Shown here in pieces: positions 49,967-59,382 of a DNA stretch of 64,000 nt; position 1 is the stretch's first letter; every line of letters begins with the position of its first letter. Where the stretch lies: positions 444,798 to 508,797 of the forward strand of contig LUCM01000822.1 in assembly GCA_008360955.1 (NCBI GenBank), written 5' to 3'. A program made the position numbers and the translations under genes. This DNA comes from Fasciolopsis buskii (Eukaryota > Platyhelminthes > Trematoda > Plagiorchiida > Fasciolidae). The notes below the pieces were generated by a model, which worked only from the letters and a program-made list of their open reading frames with translations, was not told the DNA's origin and did not search any database.

Positions 49967-50172
49967 TGGCTTGCTCATGCAGCGTTGAAGCTCAGCTTAT
50001 CAGTGGAACTAACCCGCGCAATGTCACCGCAGATGTGCTGACATTTTACCGAGGCTGTAAGTCAAATAATTACAGCTACCTTACTGTATATTCTCATCAA
50101 TATGTTTCTTCAAATAACCTGTGGTTGATTTCTAGGCACCTTATTTTTCCCCACCCGAAAACCCGTTGTAGG
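49967..50172 (+). CDS. Candidate two internal exons, unknown product
   Basis: Exon one, 49,967-50,056, is exactly 90 bases, with a pyrimidine-rich acceptor (gattttttggcttaacgttaacag) and a consensus donor GCT|gtaagt. It reads ACSCSVEAQLISGTNPRNVT, then ADVLTFYRG. An 80-base intron ends tggttgatttctag, and the next segment from 50,137 continues in the compatible phase (TLFFPTRKPVV), with a donor TAG|gtaggc after 50,172. A potential N-glycosylation site (NVT) and closely spaced cysteines would suit an extracellular domain, which is speculative. A 100-codon frame on the other strand (50,110-50,412) overlaps the second exon and could be the real one there. Product not recognised. Confidence 0.3.
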
Positions 50173-50412
50173 TAGGCTAGTTTCTTGCATCGTTTCCAGG
50201 GGTATAAGGACCAAATCACTTGGTTTTGTAGCCTCCAGTTTTTGGATATGGGAATCGAGTGCCTTCTGTTGGTTTGCTTGACCGGTGTAGACAAATCGTT
50301 TTGAACGTGATTGACAGAATTTAGAAGGCAAATCAAAAACAACGGCTAGCAACGATTCTTCTATTGACATCCACGCAGATGATTCCCTTTGCTGACTTGT
50401 ACCAGAAAACAC
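50110..50412 (-). CDS. Unassigned 100-codon open frame
   Basis: An open minus-strand frame with a fairly protein-like composition. Blocks include FDLPSKFCQSRSKRFVYTGQ, KALDSHIQKLEATKPSDLVL and ETSLPTTGFRVGKN. It does not match any retroelement block I know. Possible internal splice sites occur (for example GG|gtgggg near 50,150 on this strand), but no good chain of exons was built. It overlaps the second exon of the plus-strand candidate at 49,967-50,172; at most one of them is likely to be real. Confidence 0.2.
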   Translation of the reverse strand: MFSGTSQQRESSAWMSIEESLLAVVFDLPSKFCQSRSKRFVYTGQANQQKALDSHIQKLEATKPSDLVLIPLETMQETSLPTTGFRVGKNKVPRNQPQVI

Positions 50413-50860
50413 TGTATACCGTCAGGATTTGTTGTTGCCTTTGTGACTGCTCTTGATAGTGAATGAATGAAGTGTGCAAAACTGAATCAAACCCCTTGTA
50501 ATTGGGGCTTTTATCACAAAATCACAAAGATGCAGTCCTAGGCAAACTGGTCATGCATTTATTCATAGTCAGTGCAGACACAGTTGTTGATTCGGCACGA
50601 ATTGGTCATCTGTTTTGAATGGGAAAGTATAACGAAAATCAGGTAAGGACAACCATCTATATGCTGTCGAAATCTGTACCATTTGGTTAGGTCCCGAACA
50701 ACTACACAGATAGAATGTGCACTAATAGTCACCCGTTCTGTCAGTGAAACAAAATAAACATGATATCGAACGAGTGTTTCACGACGGCCATGTAATGCGG
50801 GTTGATATTGGGTTCATCTCAGGATATTCCGTTTGAAGCTTATCGAGACTTCGCTACAAG

Positions 50861-50883
50861 ACCACTACCACTACCACTACCAC
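50861..50883. repeat. (ACCACT)n microsatellite
   Basis: Nearly four tandem copies of the hexamer ACCACT, followed directly by ACGAAATAAAT. No open frame uses it in a clear way. Confidence 0.85.
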
Positions 50884-52121
50884 GAAATAAATACTAACCT
50901 TAAATGATTTCGAAGATACACGTACGGAAGGATGCAACATCTACATGTTAAATGTGGTGTCCATCTTTTTACCAACATAAGCTGTTCAATGAAACTGCAG
51001 CTTGCAGCTTCTTTTCCTGTAGGTCAACTTATCTGAATCATCAATCTATAATTTGATATAAAAATGACGACTAACGGGGCCTTCTTCCAGTTGATACCTA
51101 ATGAGGAGTTTTTATAACAAGACCAATGTATCGATTCGGTGGAAGGACTATGCATCATGAATAAAACTGTCCATCGCATAAAGAAACCAGAATCTTATCT
51201 TTTTGATGAAGCTGGAAAGGACTCACATAAGTGTGAATCAGTAGAGGTTTGTGTCCAAATGTGCATACAAGCAACTACCTGGGCGACACTAAGCTACCAT
51301 CGAAGAAAGCGGCTGGTCTAGGAAACAAACCACTAATCTTTCCATGCACGGTATCGTGCACGGTTTCCGGCCAATCGTTTACGTTGGACTGGTCATGTTA
51401 GGCCTGGGAAGCAGTGCTGCGTCCAAGCGCTCGATGTCGAGACAGTAAGTCTTAGGACTTTCATAAACCCAAGTTGACATGATAAACTGCAAACCAGTTG
51501 ATCATAACCTGTCCAACACCCACGTTAGGTAAATCATAGTGCATGTTCACCAGTAATCAAATTTGGAGCATACCAAAGGCAAAATTACCGAATGGTTGTA
51601 AGAAAAAAATGGAGAAAGGACGGTCGCCATGTTGTTTTAAAAGTGAGCTGCGTATACGAAGGTAAAAACCCCAATATTTACGGTCCAATTTTGCCACCAC
51701 GCAAATTACATTCATTTGTTTATTAATTATTTGCATTAAACCAATGCAGGTCACCTCCGCAGGATTCCACTTTTTAAATTTACGAATGCATTTAGGGTCC
51801 GAAACGTGTTTAGTTACATCAAGCAGCAGTGTTTTCGATATCGAGTTTTTTCACAAAGGGAATAATAAAACGCAATTTGAATGGTTCTCTTTTTCTTGTT
51901 AATCGTGGTTTGCGTTTGACACGTAACTTTGTATTGAACGTCTATTAACCTTGGAGAATAAAAAACACGGATGCTATCAGTAACCTAAAAAAATATTTTT
52001 CTTATCTGATAAGTGTAATCGTCCCAAGCAAAAACCTAAGCCTGTCCTAAACATGCACGAAGCAGCATTCTGGCCAACAAGCCACATCAGAAATTATGAC
52101 ACTAATCTAATTTTTTGACAG

Positions 52122-52374
52122 CTAATTCATGTACGCTTTAGAAGAGGATCAGATGAGTGGAACCTTCACCCATGATAGTTGGCGTGCAAACTTTTGCGCC
52201 GATACCCTGCTCTCGATCAAAACTGTGCCATTCGCACAAAGCCACACAGAGCTAGGTGAACGGTATTTGTCCAAACTTTCGAAGACATTATTTCTCATCA
52301 AGCGGAGTAGGCGTCCAACTGTCACCTACAGAGAACAGCCACTCCGCATTCATAGTCATGTGCCGACCGTAATG
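52122..52374 (+). CDS. Candidate first coding exon, unknown product
   Basis: A strong acceptor (ctaattttttgacag) is followed after seven bases by ATG at 52,129, then 82 open codons to a good donor, ATG|gtaagc, at 52,375. The exon ends on a codon boundary. The frame upstream of the ATG has a stop (TAA at 52,123), so translation would have to start here. The seven-base gap from splice acceptor to start codon is what a 5'-UTR intron or spliced-leader trans-splicing would give; trans-splicing is known in flukes. Blocks: MYALEEDQMSGTFTHDSWRA, LGERYLSKLSKTLFLIKRSR. GC is higher than in the flanks. No matching downstream exon was found before the RTE-beta relic at 53.15 kb. Product not recognised. 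Confidence 0.35.
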
Positions 52375-52650
52375 GTAAGCAAGTCTTGAATACATGGCTG
52401 GGTAAGGAAAAGCATCTTTCAACTCGAAAGCATATTGGTTATTATTGAGAAAAAAAGTGCATAGCTCTCGGTGAACCATTTCACGGAATGCCTGCTATTA
52501 AGTGGATGCGTCGGGATCTAAATAAGGGGAAATATTTGACACAGAATACTTTTACACATTTAAATCTAGCTACTATTCAAAAGAGAAAAGATCAAGCGAA
52601 ATCGGTTTTGCAAATGTGAACTCGCTCTTTTGGCTAATTTCACTTCACTG

Positions 52651-52676
52651 TATATATATATATATGCATATATGTT
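52651..52676. repeat. AT microsatellite
   Basis: A TA repeat interrupted by GC (tatatatatatatatgcatatatg), between the 52.1-kb exon candidate and RTE-beta. No further feature. Confidence 0.8.
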
Positions 52677-53149
52677 GTTCACTCATTCAGCTACTATCTA
52701 CAATTTATATCCATTCTGGTGGCATTATGCTCTCGTTCCTAAGGTTGGCTCATCCCAACTAAAAAGCAATAGCCAAAGAATTACAGCTGTCGTCCTCCTA
52801 TGAACCTCTTAGCGGAGAGCACCCATGAGCACTCCTGACGTTACAAATTTGATTCCGGTGTTACACATGGTTTGGATAGGACATTATCGGAAATGCACAC
52901 CTGATGAACGTTAATAACAGCGAAGTCGGTTGTGTGCTTCAGGGCGAATTTTAATCACTCACTCAGGTGCTACTCATAATAGAAATATTGCACACCGACC
53001 TGAAAACAACAAACGTGCCAACGCAACATGTAAACAGAACTTCATATACGTTGGATAAAAGAGGAACATATAATAACCAGAGACAAACCAAATGATTTTC
53101 CTGTACACAATTTGTGATGTTTTGTTGTTTCCGGCGTTTCAAGAGAAAA

Positions 53150-54045
53150 CATTTACATAGGCAGTCTACATAGAATTTTTGCCACTGACTTCAGTTCCAA
53201 TCTCTATTTCTCAGCTTCCCCAGCCAACAACAACCCTCATCTCCTGAGCCCCAACCGCGAAGGTACCAAACACTAATCGAGGCGATACCCAAATCTAGCT
53301 TCTTTACACCTCTATGCCAAGTGGTAGCCTACCCGCCACATCACTTTTTCCAGCCTTGCCCCGAACATATAAAAAGAGTACGAAAAAGTAGACGATTGTT
53401 AAGCACAAATACTGTGTGCGCAGTCCACCGAAGGCCATGAGGAGCGATTATCTCAATCAGGGGAAGATTGCTTATGACCAACACACGACGGCACACCTCG
53501 TCATTGTTCACTCGATGTCCCCGCCAGACCGAAGCATTGCTTATAATTTATCGTTTTTTTGAGCAAAAAATGTCACCGGACATGGTCAACGCAGATAGCC
53601 TAGATCTCACAACCGTAAGGTATACAACTACGGACTATGGCATTGAGGAAATGTCTGAAATCATAGCGGCATCACAAGATCCGCATGTGTGCGAGAGTTT
53701 CTTCGTAACCTCCTCCACAACAGCTTCGCCAAATGCGATCATGCTCCAGACGTACTTGAATTTATTGACTGCCTCAACAGACAAACAAACGGTATGTATG
53801 AAAACACAGACTCCTACCAATCTTAAAGAGGTACCTTTTGGTTGGGGGTATAAAGCTTATCCCGCATCTGGATACCTCAATCTCCGTGCAGTCTAATGTG
53901 CTCTGAAATACTTGTGCATTGTCATTCAGTAAGGTGATATCACCAAAATATTCTAAGTCAAAACTCTGTTCCCTGGAAGGAACTCAACTGCACCGTCCAA
54001 TAGACCAAATAAAGCGTTCTGTAGAATATTCCCTATGACAAAATT
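53150..54045 (-). pseudogene. RTE-beta C-terminal half of reverse transcriptase and tail
   Basis: Directly beyond the copy C insertion the minus strand continues with NFVIGNILQNALFGLLDG, then DLEYFGDITLLNDNAQVFQS near 53,950. Here the YADD box has become YFGD. VEAVNKFKYVWSMIAFGEAV at about 53,760-53,700 corresponds to the VVE.FTYLGS block. VRSCIPYGCEI near 53,630 matches the VRSVLLYGCET block. NNDEVCRRVLVISNLP and GLRWTAHTVFVL lie near 53,500-53,410. The tail has SGQGWKK, ATTWHRGVKKLDLG and YLRGWGSGDEGCCW to about 53,200, and a remnant of NRSQW near 53,180. The tail order (LRWLGHV, GW..RRGGQ..TW, GWGPRD) is characteristic of RTE elements. The plus-strand 142-codon frame at 53,468-53,896 lies antisense to this and is not a gene. 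Confidence 0.8.
54039..54045. repeat. Candidate target-site duplication, left of copy C
   Basis: CAAAATT directly precedes the point where RTE-beta sequence stops and copy C begins. It pairs with CAAAACT on the right flank, with one mismatch in seven. Its placement also fits the RTE-beta reading frame: both flanks read as the same FNF-encoding stretch of the RT on the minus strand. With such a short and diverged repeat the exact ends may be off by a few bases. Confidence 0.5.
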
Positions 54046-54289
54046 TTTCACAGCGCGCGCCATTTGATTGGCTGCGTTATAAATCTGTCATCCTTATTTC
54101 GGCGTTTGCTTGTCAGATTTTGGGGTCCATGATAGTCAGCGTTCGCCGATACAATCGATTGGAATTGCTGCTATTTAAAAGCCGTATATTTTCTCACCAT
54201 GGAATGGGATCCCCCATTGCTGCACTTCAAATATCTCATTGATCTGATACCAGAACTTGTGCTGGCAGCTCTTTAATGCACCCTTCCGG

Positions 54290-55110
54290 CCGAAATGTTC
54301 GTTCCGGTATTGTCGAGTACCAACATCCGCTCTCGTTTACAAAAACTTCAGGTCTGTCCCTCGCACTTCAACCACCGATTGATGTTTGCATTTATGTCAT
54401 CTGCATACAAGAATTGTAACCGAACCCGGATATCCAGGATTCACTCGTGTCGATAGACAACTTCAGACTCCATCAGCAGGATCGATTTCCGACCAAGAAG
54501 ACTGGAGGCCTAGTGGCAACGTACGTAAACTCCTTCCGGTCTGGAAAGTCCGAAGTTATCAAAACGTACTTGATAAACGGAACTGACACAGTGTCATCTA
54601 AGGTTTTCTTACCATACCAGTACAATCATAACAAAGTTATACATTGTCCATTTCAGCTCACAAAACAATACCACACCTTTTTTCGGCTCTATTCTAGTTT
54701 TAGTTGCATCTGTTCTTGAAACAAATCTGCATATTATCATGGGGAATTTCTATCGTCCATCTACCCAACTAATGACTGTTTGATTTAAGCGACCTCTGCG
54801 TTCCTCCCAACAGAGGCGGATTAATTTTAGATATAGTTATCACCAACCCCCTTGATTTACTTTCCCTCAAAACTGCGTGCTCCAATTTCGAGCAGCGATC
54901 ATTGTCTGTTTCTGGTAAGATCCAAGATATACTCTAGATCAACTTTCCATTCCTCCAGCAAAACAATTCAAACCCGATTTCGCCTCCCCAACTTTTCACA
55001 AAAAATCTTATTCTGCTCCAGATATCCCTTTCACTCGCATCTGCCTGATTCTCTTTCGAACCCCTGCTCAATGACAATGCGAAACTTTTACAGAGACATC
55101 CAACGCAATC
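54290..55110 (+). pseudogene. Endonuclease domain of CR1-like copy C
   Basis: This is a degraded apurinic-like endonuclease domain in several frames. Recognisable blocks are STNIRSRLQKLQ near 54,320, GYPGFTRVDRQLQTPSAG near 54,430, KKTGGLVATYVNSF near 54,500, KTYLINGTDTVSSKVFLPYQ near 54,560 and LHIIMGNFYRPSTQ near 54,740. The last is the GDFN metal-binding motif with Asp replaced by Asn and Asn replaced by Tyr, so catalysis should be lost. Frames change at several points, and a stop follows at about 54,783. In this class of LINE the domain nicks target DNA and precedes the RT in ORF2. The order and spacing of the blocks leave little doubt about domain identity; the exact start is uncertain. 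Confidence 0.7.
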
Positions 55111-55487
55111 TCTGATATCTGCTGCCCCATCAGAAATACGATTCCTCTCACATGGCTTCATCTCAATCCATGAACCGAAATCTCTAAAGAGACGCAAAAA
55201 GCACTTCTACAAATTCTGTAATAAGTCGAGCGTGCGGCATATTTCTACCCTAATAAAGGCTAGAACAAGGGCATCGACATTACATTCGCAATCCAACTCT
55301 TGAGTGGTAAAATAATTTATTCCTATGCCAAGGCATTCGACTGTTTTGTGGGAAGCAAACGAGATTTGCAAAATTACCTGCGGATGTCGACAACATAAAG
55401 CAGGTCTGCATCCATCATTCCACTTTTACTCTGGCCACATTTGAACAAGATGATGATGTGACAGTTGTGCGTTATTCTTAAAAATGG

Positions 55488-56580
55488 GTGTTCGGTCTTT
55501 TCCGCACTACTAAAATTGCGGCAGGACTTGATCCTGACCATCTAATTTCAGCTCCTTCGAGACATGTTGCGGTAGCTTTGATGAATGCATTTACTTCTCT
55601 AATCAACTCACCATTAATCTCGTCTTCCCTCTCTGACTGTTGGGGACTCGTCACTATTTTTCTCATCCATAAATCTAGCAGTTCCACTGCTTTGGCAAAA
55701 CGTATTCGCCCCATCGCCTTAACATCCTCTGGTCTTAAACTGACGGAGCGCGTCTTACTGAAGCGGGTGCGTTCTTCTGTATATCCTCCTGACGACCACT
55801 TTCAGTTTGCCAATAAATTTAACAGGTCCACTTTGGACGCTCTCGCCTCCCTCATTCACCACATTTACAAATCCTTAAACGCATCAATGAAATTTGTGCG
55901 TTGCGCATTTCTAGACCATTCGTCGGCATGCAATTCCGTCCCACGACGTCTTTTACTGCACAAAACTGAAACATTTAGTTGCCTCAGCTTTTCATTGGCA
56001 AGTTTGTCTGATCACTTTGCTAACCGAACCCAGAACACACGAATGGACAGCAAAACTTCAAAACCGTTGAATAACAACTCAGGTGCTACAGGGTGCTGTT
56101 CTTTCACCGTTTCACTCCTCTGCTTACATCAGCGACATATCAGCTATCTCTCCTTGTCAAGTGTTTCAGAATGCTGATGATGTTACCCACTCTCAAGCCG
56201 TTTCGAGCAACGATGATTTTCAAAGTCTTCCCAACAACCCATCTTCTATCTGCGATTTCTCTGCACGAGCTGGTTTAAATCTCAGCACATCTAAATGTTC
56301 GAAGGTCTGTTCTCTCTGTCGGTCAGCTTACCCATCGGAAACGTCTTCTATCAACTCAGAATCGCTTACCACGGTTGATTCTGTGAAATATCTAGGAGTT
56401 GCTATTGATAAGTGTCTGAAGTGGGCTTCCTACATTTCCACTTGTGTAAAGAATCTCCGACTACTTTCATTTCAAATCAGGAAGCTTCGGCACTACAAGA
56501 TAAAACAAAGCACCATTCCCGGGTTTGTAAACCAGTTTTCCCAATCCTTCTTCATTGTTCCGTTTTTTCTCCACGTTTAA
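55488..56580 (+). pseudogene. Reverse transcriptase of CR1-like copy C, frameshifted
   Basis: Two overlapping open frames make up the RT. The first (55,488-56,177, 229 codons) runs from FRTTKIAAGLDPDH through IRPIALTSSGLKLTERVL and VRCAFLDHSSACNSVPRRLL, then leaves the family frame. The second (56,083-56,580, 165 codons) picks up at LQGAVLSPF and contains FQNADDVTHS and VDSVKYLGVAIDKCLKW. The switch is at about 56,083, where the family motif GVLQG appears to have lost two bases. The catalytic box is NADD instead of YADD (56,170-56,181). The enzyme would copy element RNA at a nicked target site. The frameshift and altered box indicate a dead copy. The C-terminal part continues in another frame at 56,560-56,900. 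Confidence 0.8.
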
Positions 56581-57059
56581 TTACAATAGGCTTTAAAATT
56601 GTTTGCCGAGGGCTATCAATTATTAATCGCGTGTCTTTCACATCACTAACTCAGTTGTCCATCGATCCATTTATTCAGCACTATCAGCATGTGAGAAATT
56701 TGGTCACAATTTTTTTTCAGATCCCACTCATTCTCTGTACAACGATCTTTCAAAGTGCCGCTATCATACTGCAATACGATCCGCTTTTCCTTCCTTACCG
56801 TCTAAAATCAATATTTATATGAACTGCACACTCCCATATTTGGCACGCATTTTGACAAACCGTGATCCTGTTTTAGCCGAATTTCTGAGCTACCTACCAT
56901 AACGTGCACTGATTATTCCTCGATGCGTTCTTTTTCTTTTTCCATTTTTACAAGCTGATGAGTGTAATATTTTTCCTATTTTTATTCTTACCCTCAGGCT
57001 TTTTATTGAAATGCGACATTATTTTTAGTACGGAATATTATTCGCAGTACTATACTACG

Positions 57060-57066
57060 CAAAACT
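57060..57066. repeat. Candidate target-site duplication, right of copy C
   Basis: CAAAACT, the partner of CAAAATT at 54,039-54,045, sits immediately after the tac-rich 3' end of copy C and immediately before resumption of the RTE-beta RT frame on the minus strand. The single mismatch is in keeping with the age of the flanking relic. Confidence 0.5.
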
Positions 57067-58010
57067 ATAGAAATGGGAATATCGGGTGACCTTGCCATAT
57101 TGCACTGTAGACGAATCAGTGTGGTGGAAGCTGTCTATAAGCCTCAACCTGACCCGTTGCATGACAGTGTAACTGTTTGAGGACGGATAAATTATGTTTA
57201 ATTACTCCACATCTCAGTAAGCATTGCCGTAGTGCAGACATATCAGCATAGTTAAATACTCAGCGAATGTCCAAGTGCACTGTGATCATTGGCAGATGCA
57301 ATGCAAAACAGTGTTCTAACCGCTGTCGCAGTGTGAAGAATTGATCGACATATCGAATGCTAGCGCAAAACTCAGCCTGTTCCTCACGAGTTTGTCCCCA
57401 CGCTTGCTTACATACTACAAAGAATGATGGACAAATACAGCTTTGATGTTATCGGCATTGGGCTAAAACCCCTATGGTTAGCACAAAATCATTTTACGGA
57501 GTGGAACAACAATCGACTCCCCCAAGAGGAGGGAACCCTGTCAGAATACCAGGTCTTTCAGAAAAACTCAAGTTCCCCGGTCACTTCCATTCATCTTTCC
57601 GTAAATGCAACTGAAGAGCGTCTACCGAGGCCTTGCGATTTATCACGTCCTAAGGCTCGGAGTTCCCTGCGGATGTCCACATCAGTTAGTAGATGTGTTG
57701 CAGCAAGCCACTCAACGCTTGCCGGATTAACTGCAACAGAGGCTGAGTGCCAGCTAAGGTTTGCTTGAAAGTGCTTAACGTACAAGACGTTGCTTCTGGT
57801 TTCAGATAGACGAACCGCCTACTGTTTTGCTTGCACCTGGTGTTTCTTACCGATAGCTTAGAGTAGAAATGATTCCAGAAATTTCTCGCTAGTGCAGCAC
57901 TTTTTATCTCCACAGTAGTTGAGACCGCCAGATCTCACGATCCCAATGCAACCTTGCCGTGGTTTATTATACTTCGTACCACCCGGGTCCGACTAACGTG
58001 CGTCAAGAAG
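57067..58010 (-). pseudogene. RTE-beta linker and N-terminal half of reverse transcriptase
   Basis: Minus-strand blocks in family order: VKHFQANLSWHSASVAVN and HLLTDVDIRRELRALGRDKS near 57,770-57,670 (the linker and the KAPGPDG entry to RT), then VPSSWGSRLLFH, NHRGFSPMPITSKL near 57,470 (NHRGISL block), TREEQAEFCASIRYVDQFFT near 57,390 and HLPMITVHLDIR near 57,300 (motif A region, with DLRAAFDS degraded). LLRCGVIKHNLSVLKQLHCH near 57,200 and QGHPIFPFL near 57,090 follow (GVRQGCPISPFLF). The frame then meets the insertion point of copy C at 57,066. Frames change repeatedly, but no other family would give this series of blocks. Confidence 0.8.
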
Positions 58011-58039
58011 GTCCAAGGGCATAGCAAAATTCCAGGGTA

Positions 58040-58895
58040 TCAGGGCGCTTTTAGTTAGGCCACAAGTTACTAGGCCAGCATGATGCAGGGCATTATTGGT
58101 AAGCTACCGGTGTTCATTAATGTTTTAAGGTGGGGGCTGTCCTAGCACTTTACACATTGCGCTTCGAAAGAATGATAGGCCGTCTGGATCAGATAGCTTG
58201 TTGCAATCTAGCCGACGCTGTTACTTGCATTTTGCGAGCAGATGGACAACCATTTGCGTAGCTGGAATTGAGGACAGTTTTTCAGTACGACTAGCAGACG
58301 TATTGACAGCCGGAACACCTGTAGCTTATGGCAATATGGTTGGTTTTCAAAACAACAGGATTTGAGACTCAAATAGGGTTCTAGACGCGCTTTACCTTAT
58401 TTCAGCAGTCGCTTCTCTCTTCAAAATGACGATTTCACCACTGTAAGCTGTGCGTATGAGATCGTGCGGCTTTTGATAGAAAGCGTCCCTGGCCGCAATT
58501 AGTTAGCCAATATGCTGAAATGTAAAGCAACTGGCGTCTATCAATGTGGTGGCAGTTTACATTGCTCGAACCCTTATGTCTCAATTCGCATAACTAGTCA
58601 CTGACCTGAATCCACTCAAGTATTGCAGCTTCGGCCACAATCAAATTCAGCAACACCAGAAGCCACAAACTCGTTGCCCTCAGACAGACGCGGATGAAAC
58701 CTCACGGAAAAACTAGAGCAGGATATCATTTGGGTAAGAGAAATTGAATGCTGATTACGGGTCTCTTGAATAAAACAAAAACGATAGCTCACCAGTGCGC
58801 GCCTTATAAACTCTGTTGATCTATATGCATCCGTGTTTACACACTGAATGCGGCTTGGTTGAGAGGACATCAAGGACGACCAAGTGCATCAGCCG
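58040..58895 (-). pseudogene. RTE-beta endonuclease domain, decayed
   Basis: Blocks seen on the minus strand, 5' to 3': an 85-codon open frame at 58,873-58,616 containing RFCFIQETRNQHSIS (the C.SE.R..D strand with catalytic Glu) and SCSSFSVRFHPRLSEGNEFV. Next come LEWIQVSDxLCELR and HIDRRQLLYISAYWLT near 58,600-58,510, the stretch before the GDFNA motif, which is itself unrecognisable. HIAISYRCSGCQ follows near 58,340-58,300, matching the conserved DHIAISYRWRG block, in which Asp has become Asn. Spacing between the last two blocks is shorter than usual, suggesting an internal deletion of roughly 50-60 codons. Order and wording fit RTE endonucleases of flatworms; function is lost. Confidence 0.7.
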
Positions 58896-59382
58896 GCAGA
58901 AGCAGGTTCGTTGAGATTTTGATGACACCTGAAATGGGTCTCGAGAAAACAAGAACAACATTTATTCTAGTAACAATACCATATGCATAACCGACTGCAG
59001 ATCACGAACGATGTGAGAAAATTGAGCTGGAAGATGACTAGCACGAACTACTAGAAGGACGACTAGTTGTACACCGTGGAGAGTCGCTTTTGTAAATGAG
59101 GGAACGGTTGGCAACGCTCGTCCGATGCTCATTTATTTTCATCATGCATTCTGTAGGCTACTGCACTACTCAATCGCCTAGTCCAGAATCACCGTTTTTA
59201 TGCTAGAGTACACCTCCAGCCTTCGTGTATACAAATGCGTTCTGCATCGTAACAGAATCACTCCAGACGAGCCAACGACTAGTTGTTCAGTTCACCCGTC
59301 TCTTCCGCAATAATCTGATTTGGTTGGCGGGCCACACTCCCCAAGCCGCGCAGCCACTAGCGGGTTCTTGTATCAGTTAATG

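Larger units (their letters stand above)
54046..57059 (+). mobile_element. CR1-like non-LTR retrotransposon, copy C (longest copy, nested in RTE-beta)
   Basis: The most complete of three related LINE copies, about 3.0 kb. In order it holds a 5' region (54,046-54,280), an endonuclease domain (about 54,290-55,110), a linker, a reverse transcriptase (about 55,460-56,460), a C-terminal region and a T-rich 3' end near 57,000. Boundaries come from context. The minus-strand RTE-beta reading frame stops at 57,066 and resumes at 54,045, and the two flanks are CAAAATT (54,039-54,045) and CAAAACT (57,060-57,066), a plausible diverged target-site duplication. The 3' end, with attgaaatg followed by tac-rich sequence, parallels that of copy A. 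Several stops and frameshifts make it non-functional. Its central 1.6 kb is far more similar to copies A and B than its ends are. Confidence 0.85.
53150..58900 (-). mobile_element. RTE-like non-LTR retrotransposon (RTE-beta), interrupted by copy C
   Basis: On the minus strand, an essentially full-length but heavily decayed RTE-like element reads from about 58,895 down to 53,150. Endonuclease and linker lie at 58,895-57,980, and the first part of RT at 57,980-57,067. A 3.0-kb foreign insertion (CR1-like copy C, opposite orientation) interrupts it at 57,059-54,046. The rest of RT and the C-terminal region follow from 54,045 to 53,150. Without the insertion it is about 2.7 kb, a size expected for an RTE ORF. 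Many stops and frameshifts are present, so it predates copy C and has long been inactive. Plus-strand open frames across it (57,424-57,768 and 53,468-53,896) are antisense shadows. Confidence 0.85.

Noticed and set aside
53215..53440. Exon-like plus-strand frame after a good acceptor (FPSQQQPSSPEPQPRRYQTL)
   Set aside because: The minus strand encodes the RTE-beta C-terminal tail (ATTWHRGVKKLDLG, YLRGWGSGDEG), so the plus frame is an antisense shadow.
53468..53896. 142-codon plus-strand open frame
   Set aside because: It lies antisense to clearly recognisable RTE-beta RT blocks (VEAVNKFKYVWSM, RVLVISNLP) on the minus strand, and its own translation has no family match.
57424..57768. 114-codon plus-strand open frame
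   Set aside because: Antisense to the RTE-beta linker and RT entry region; no independent motif.
57591..57785. Gag-like or LTR retrotransposon interpretation of 57.4-59.3 kb
   Set aside because: The blocks RELRALGRDKS, NHRGFSP and TREEQAEF are RTE reverse transcriptase; no LTRs, protease or integrase motifs were found.
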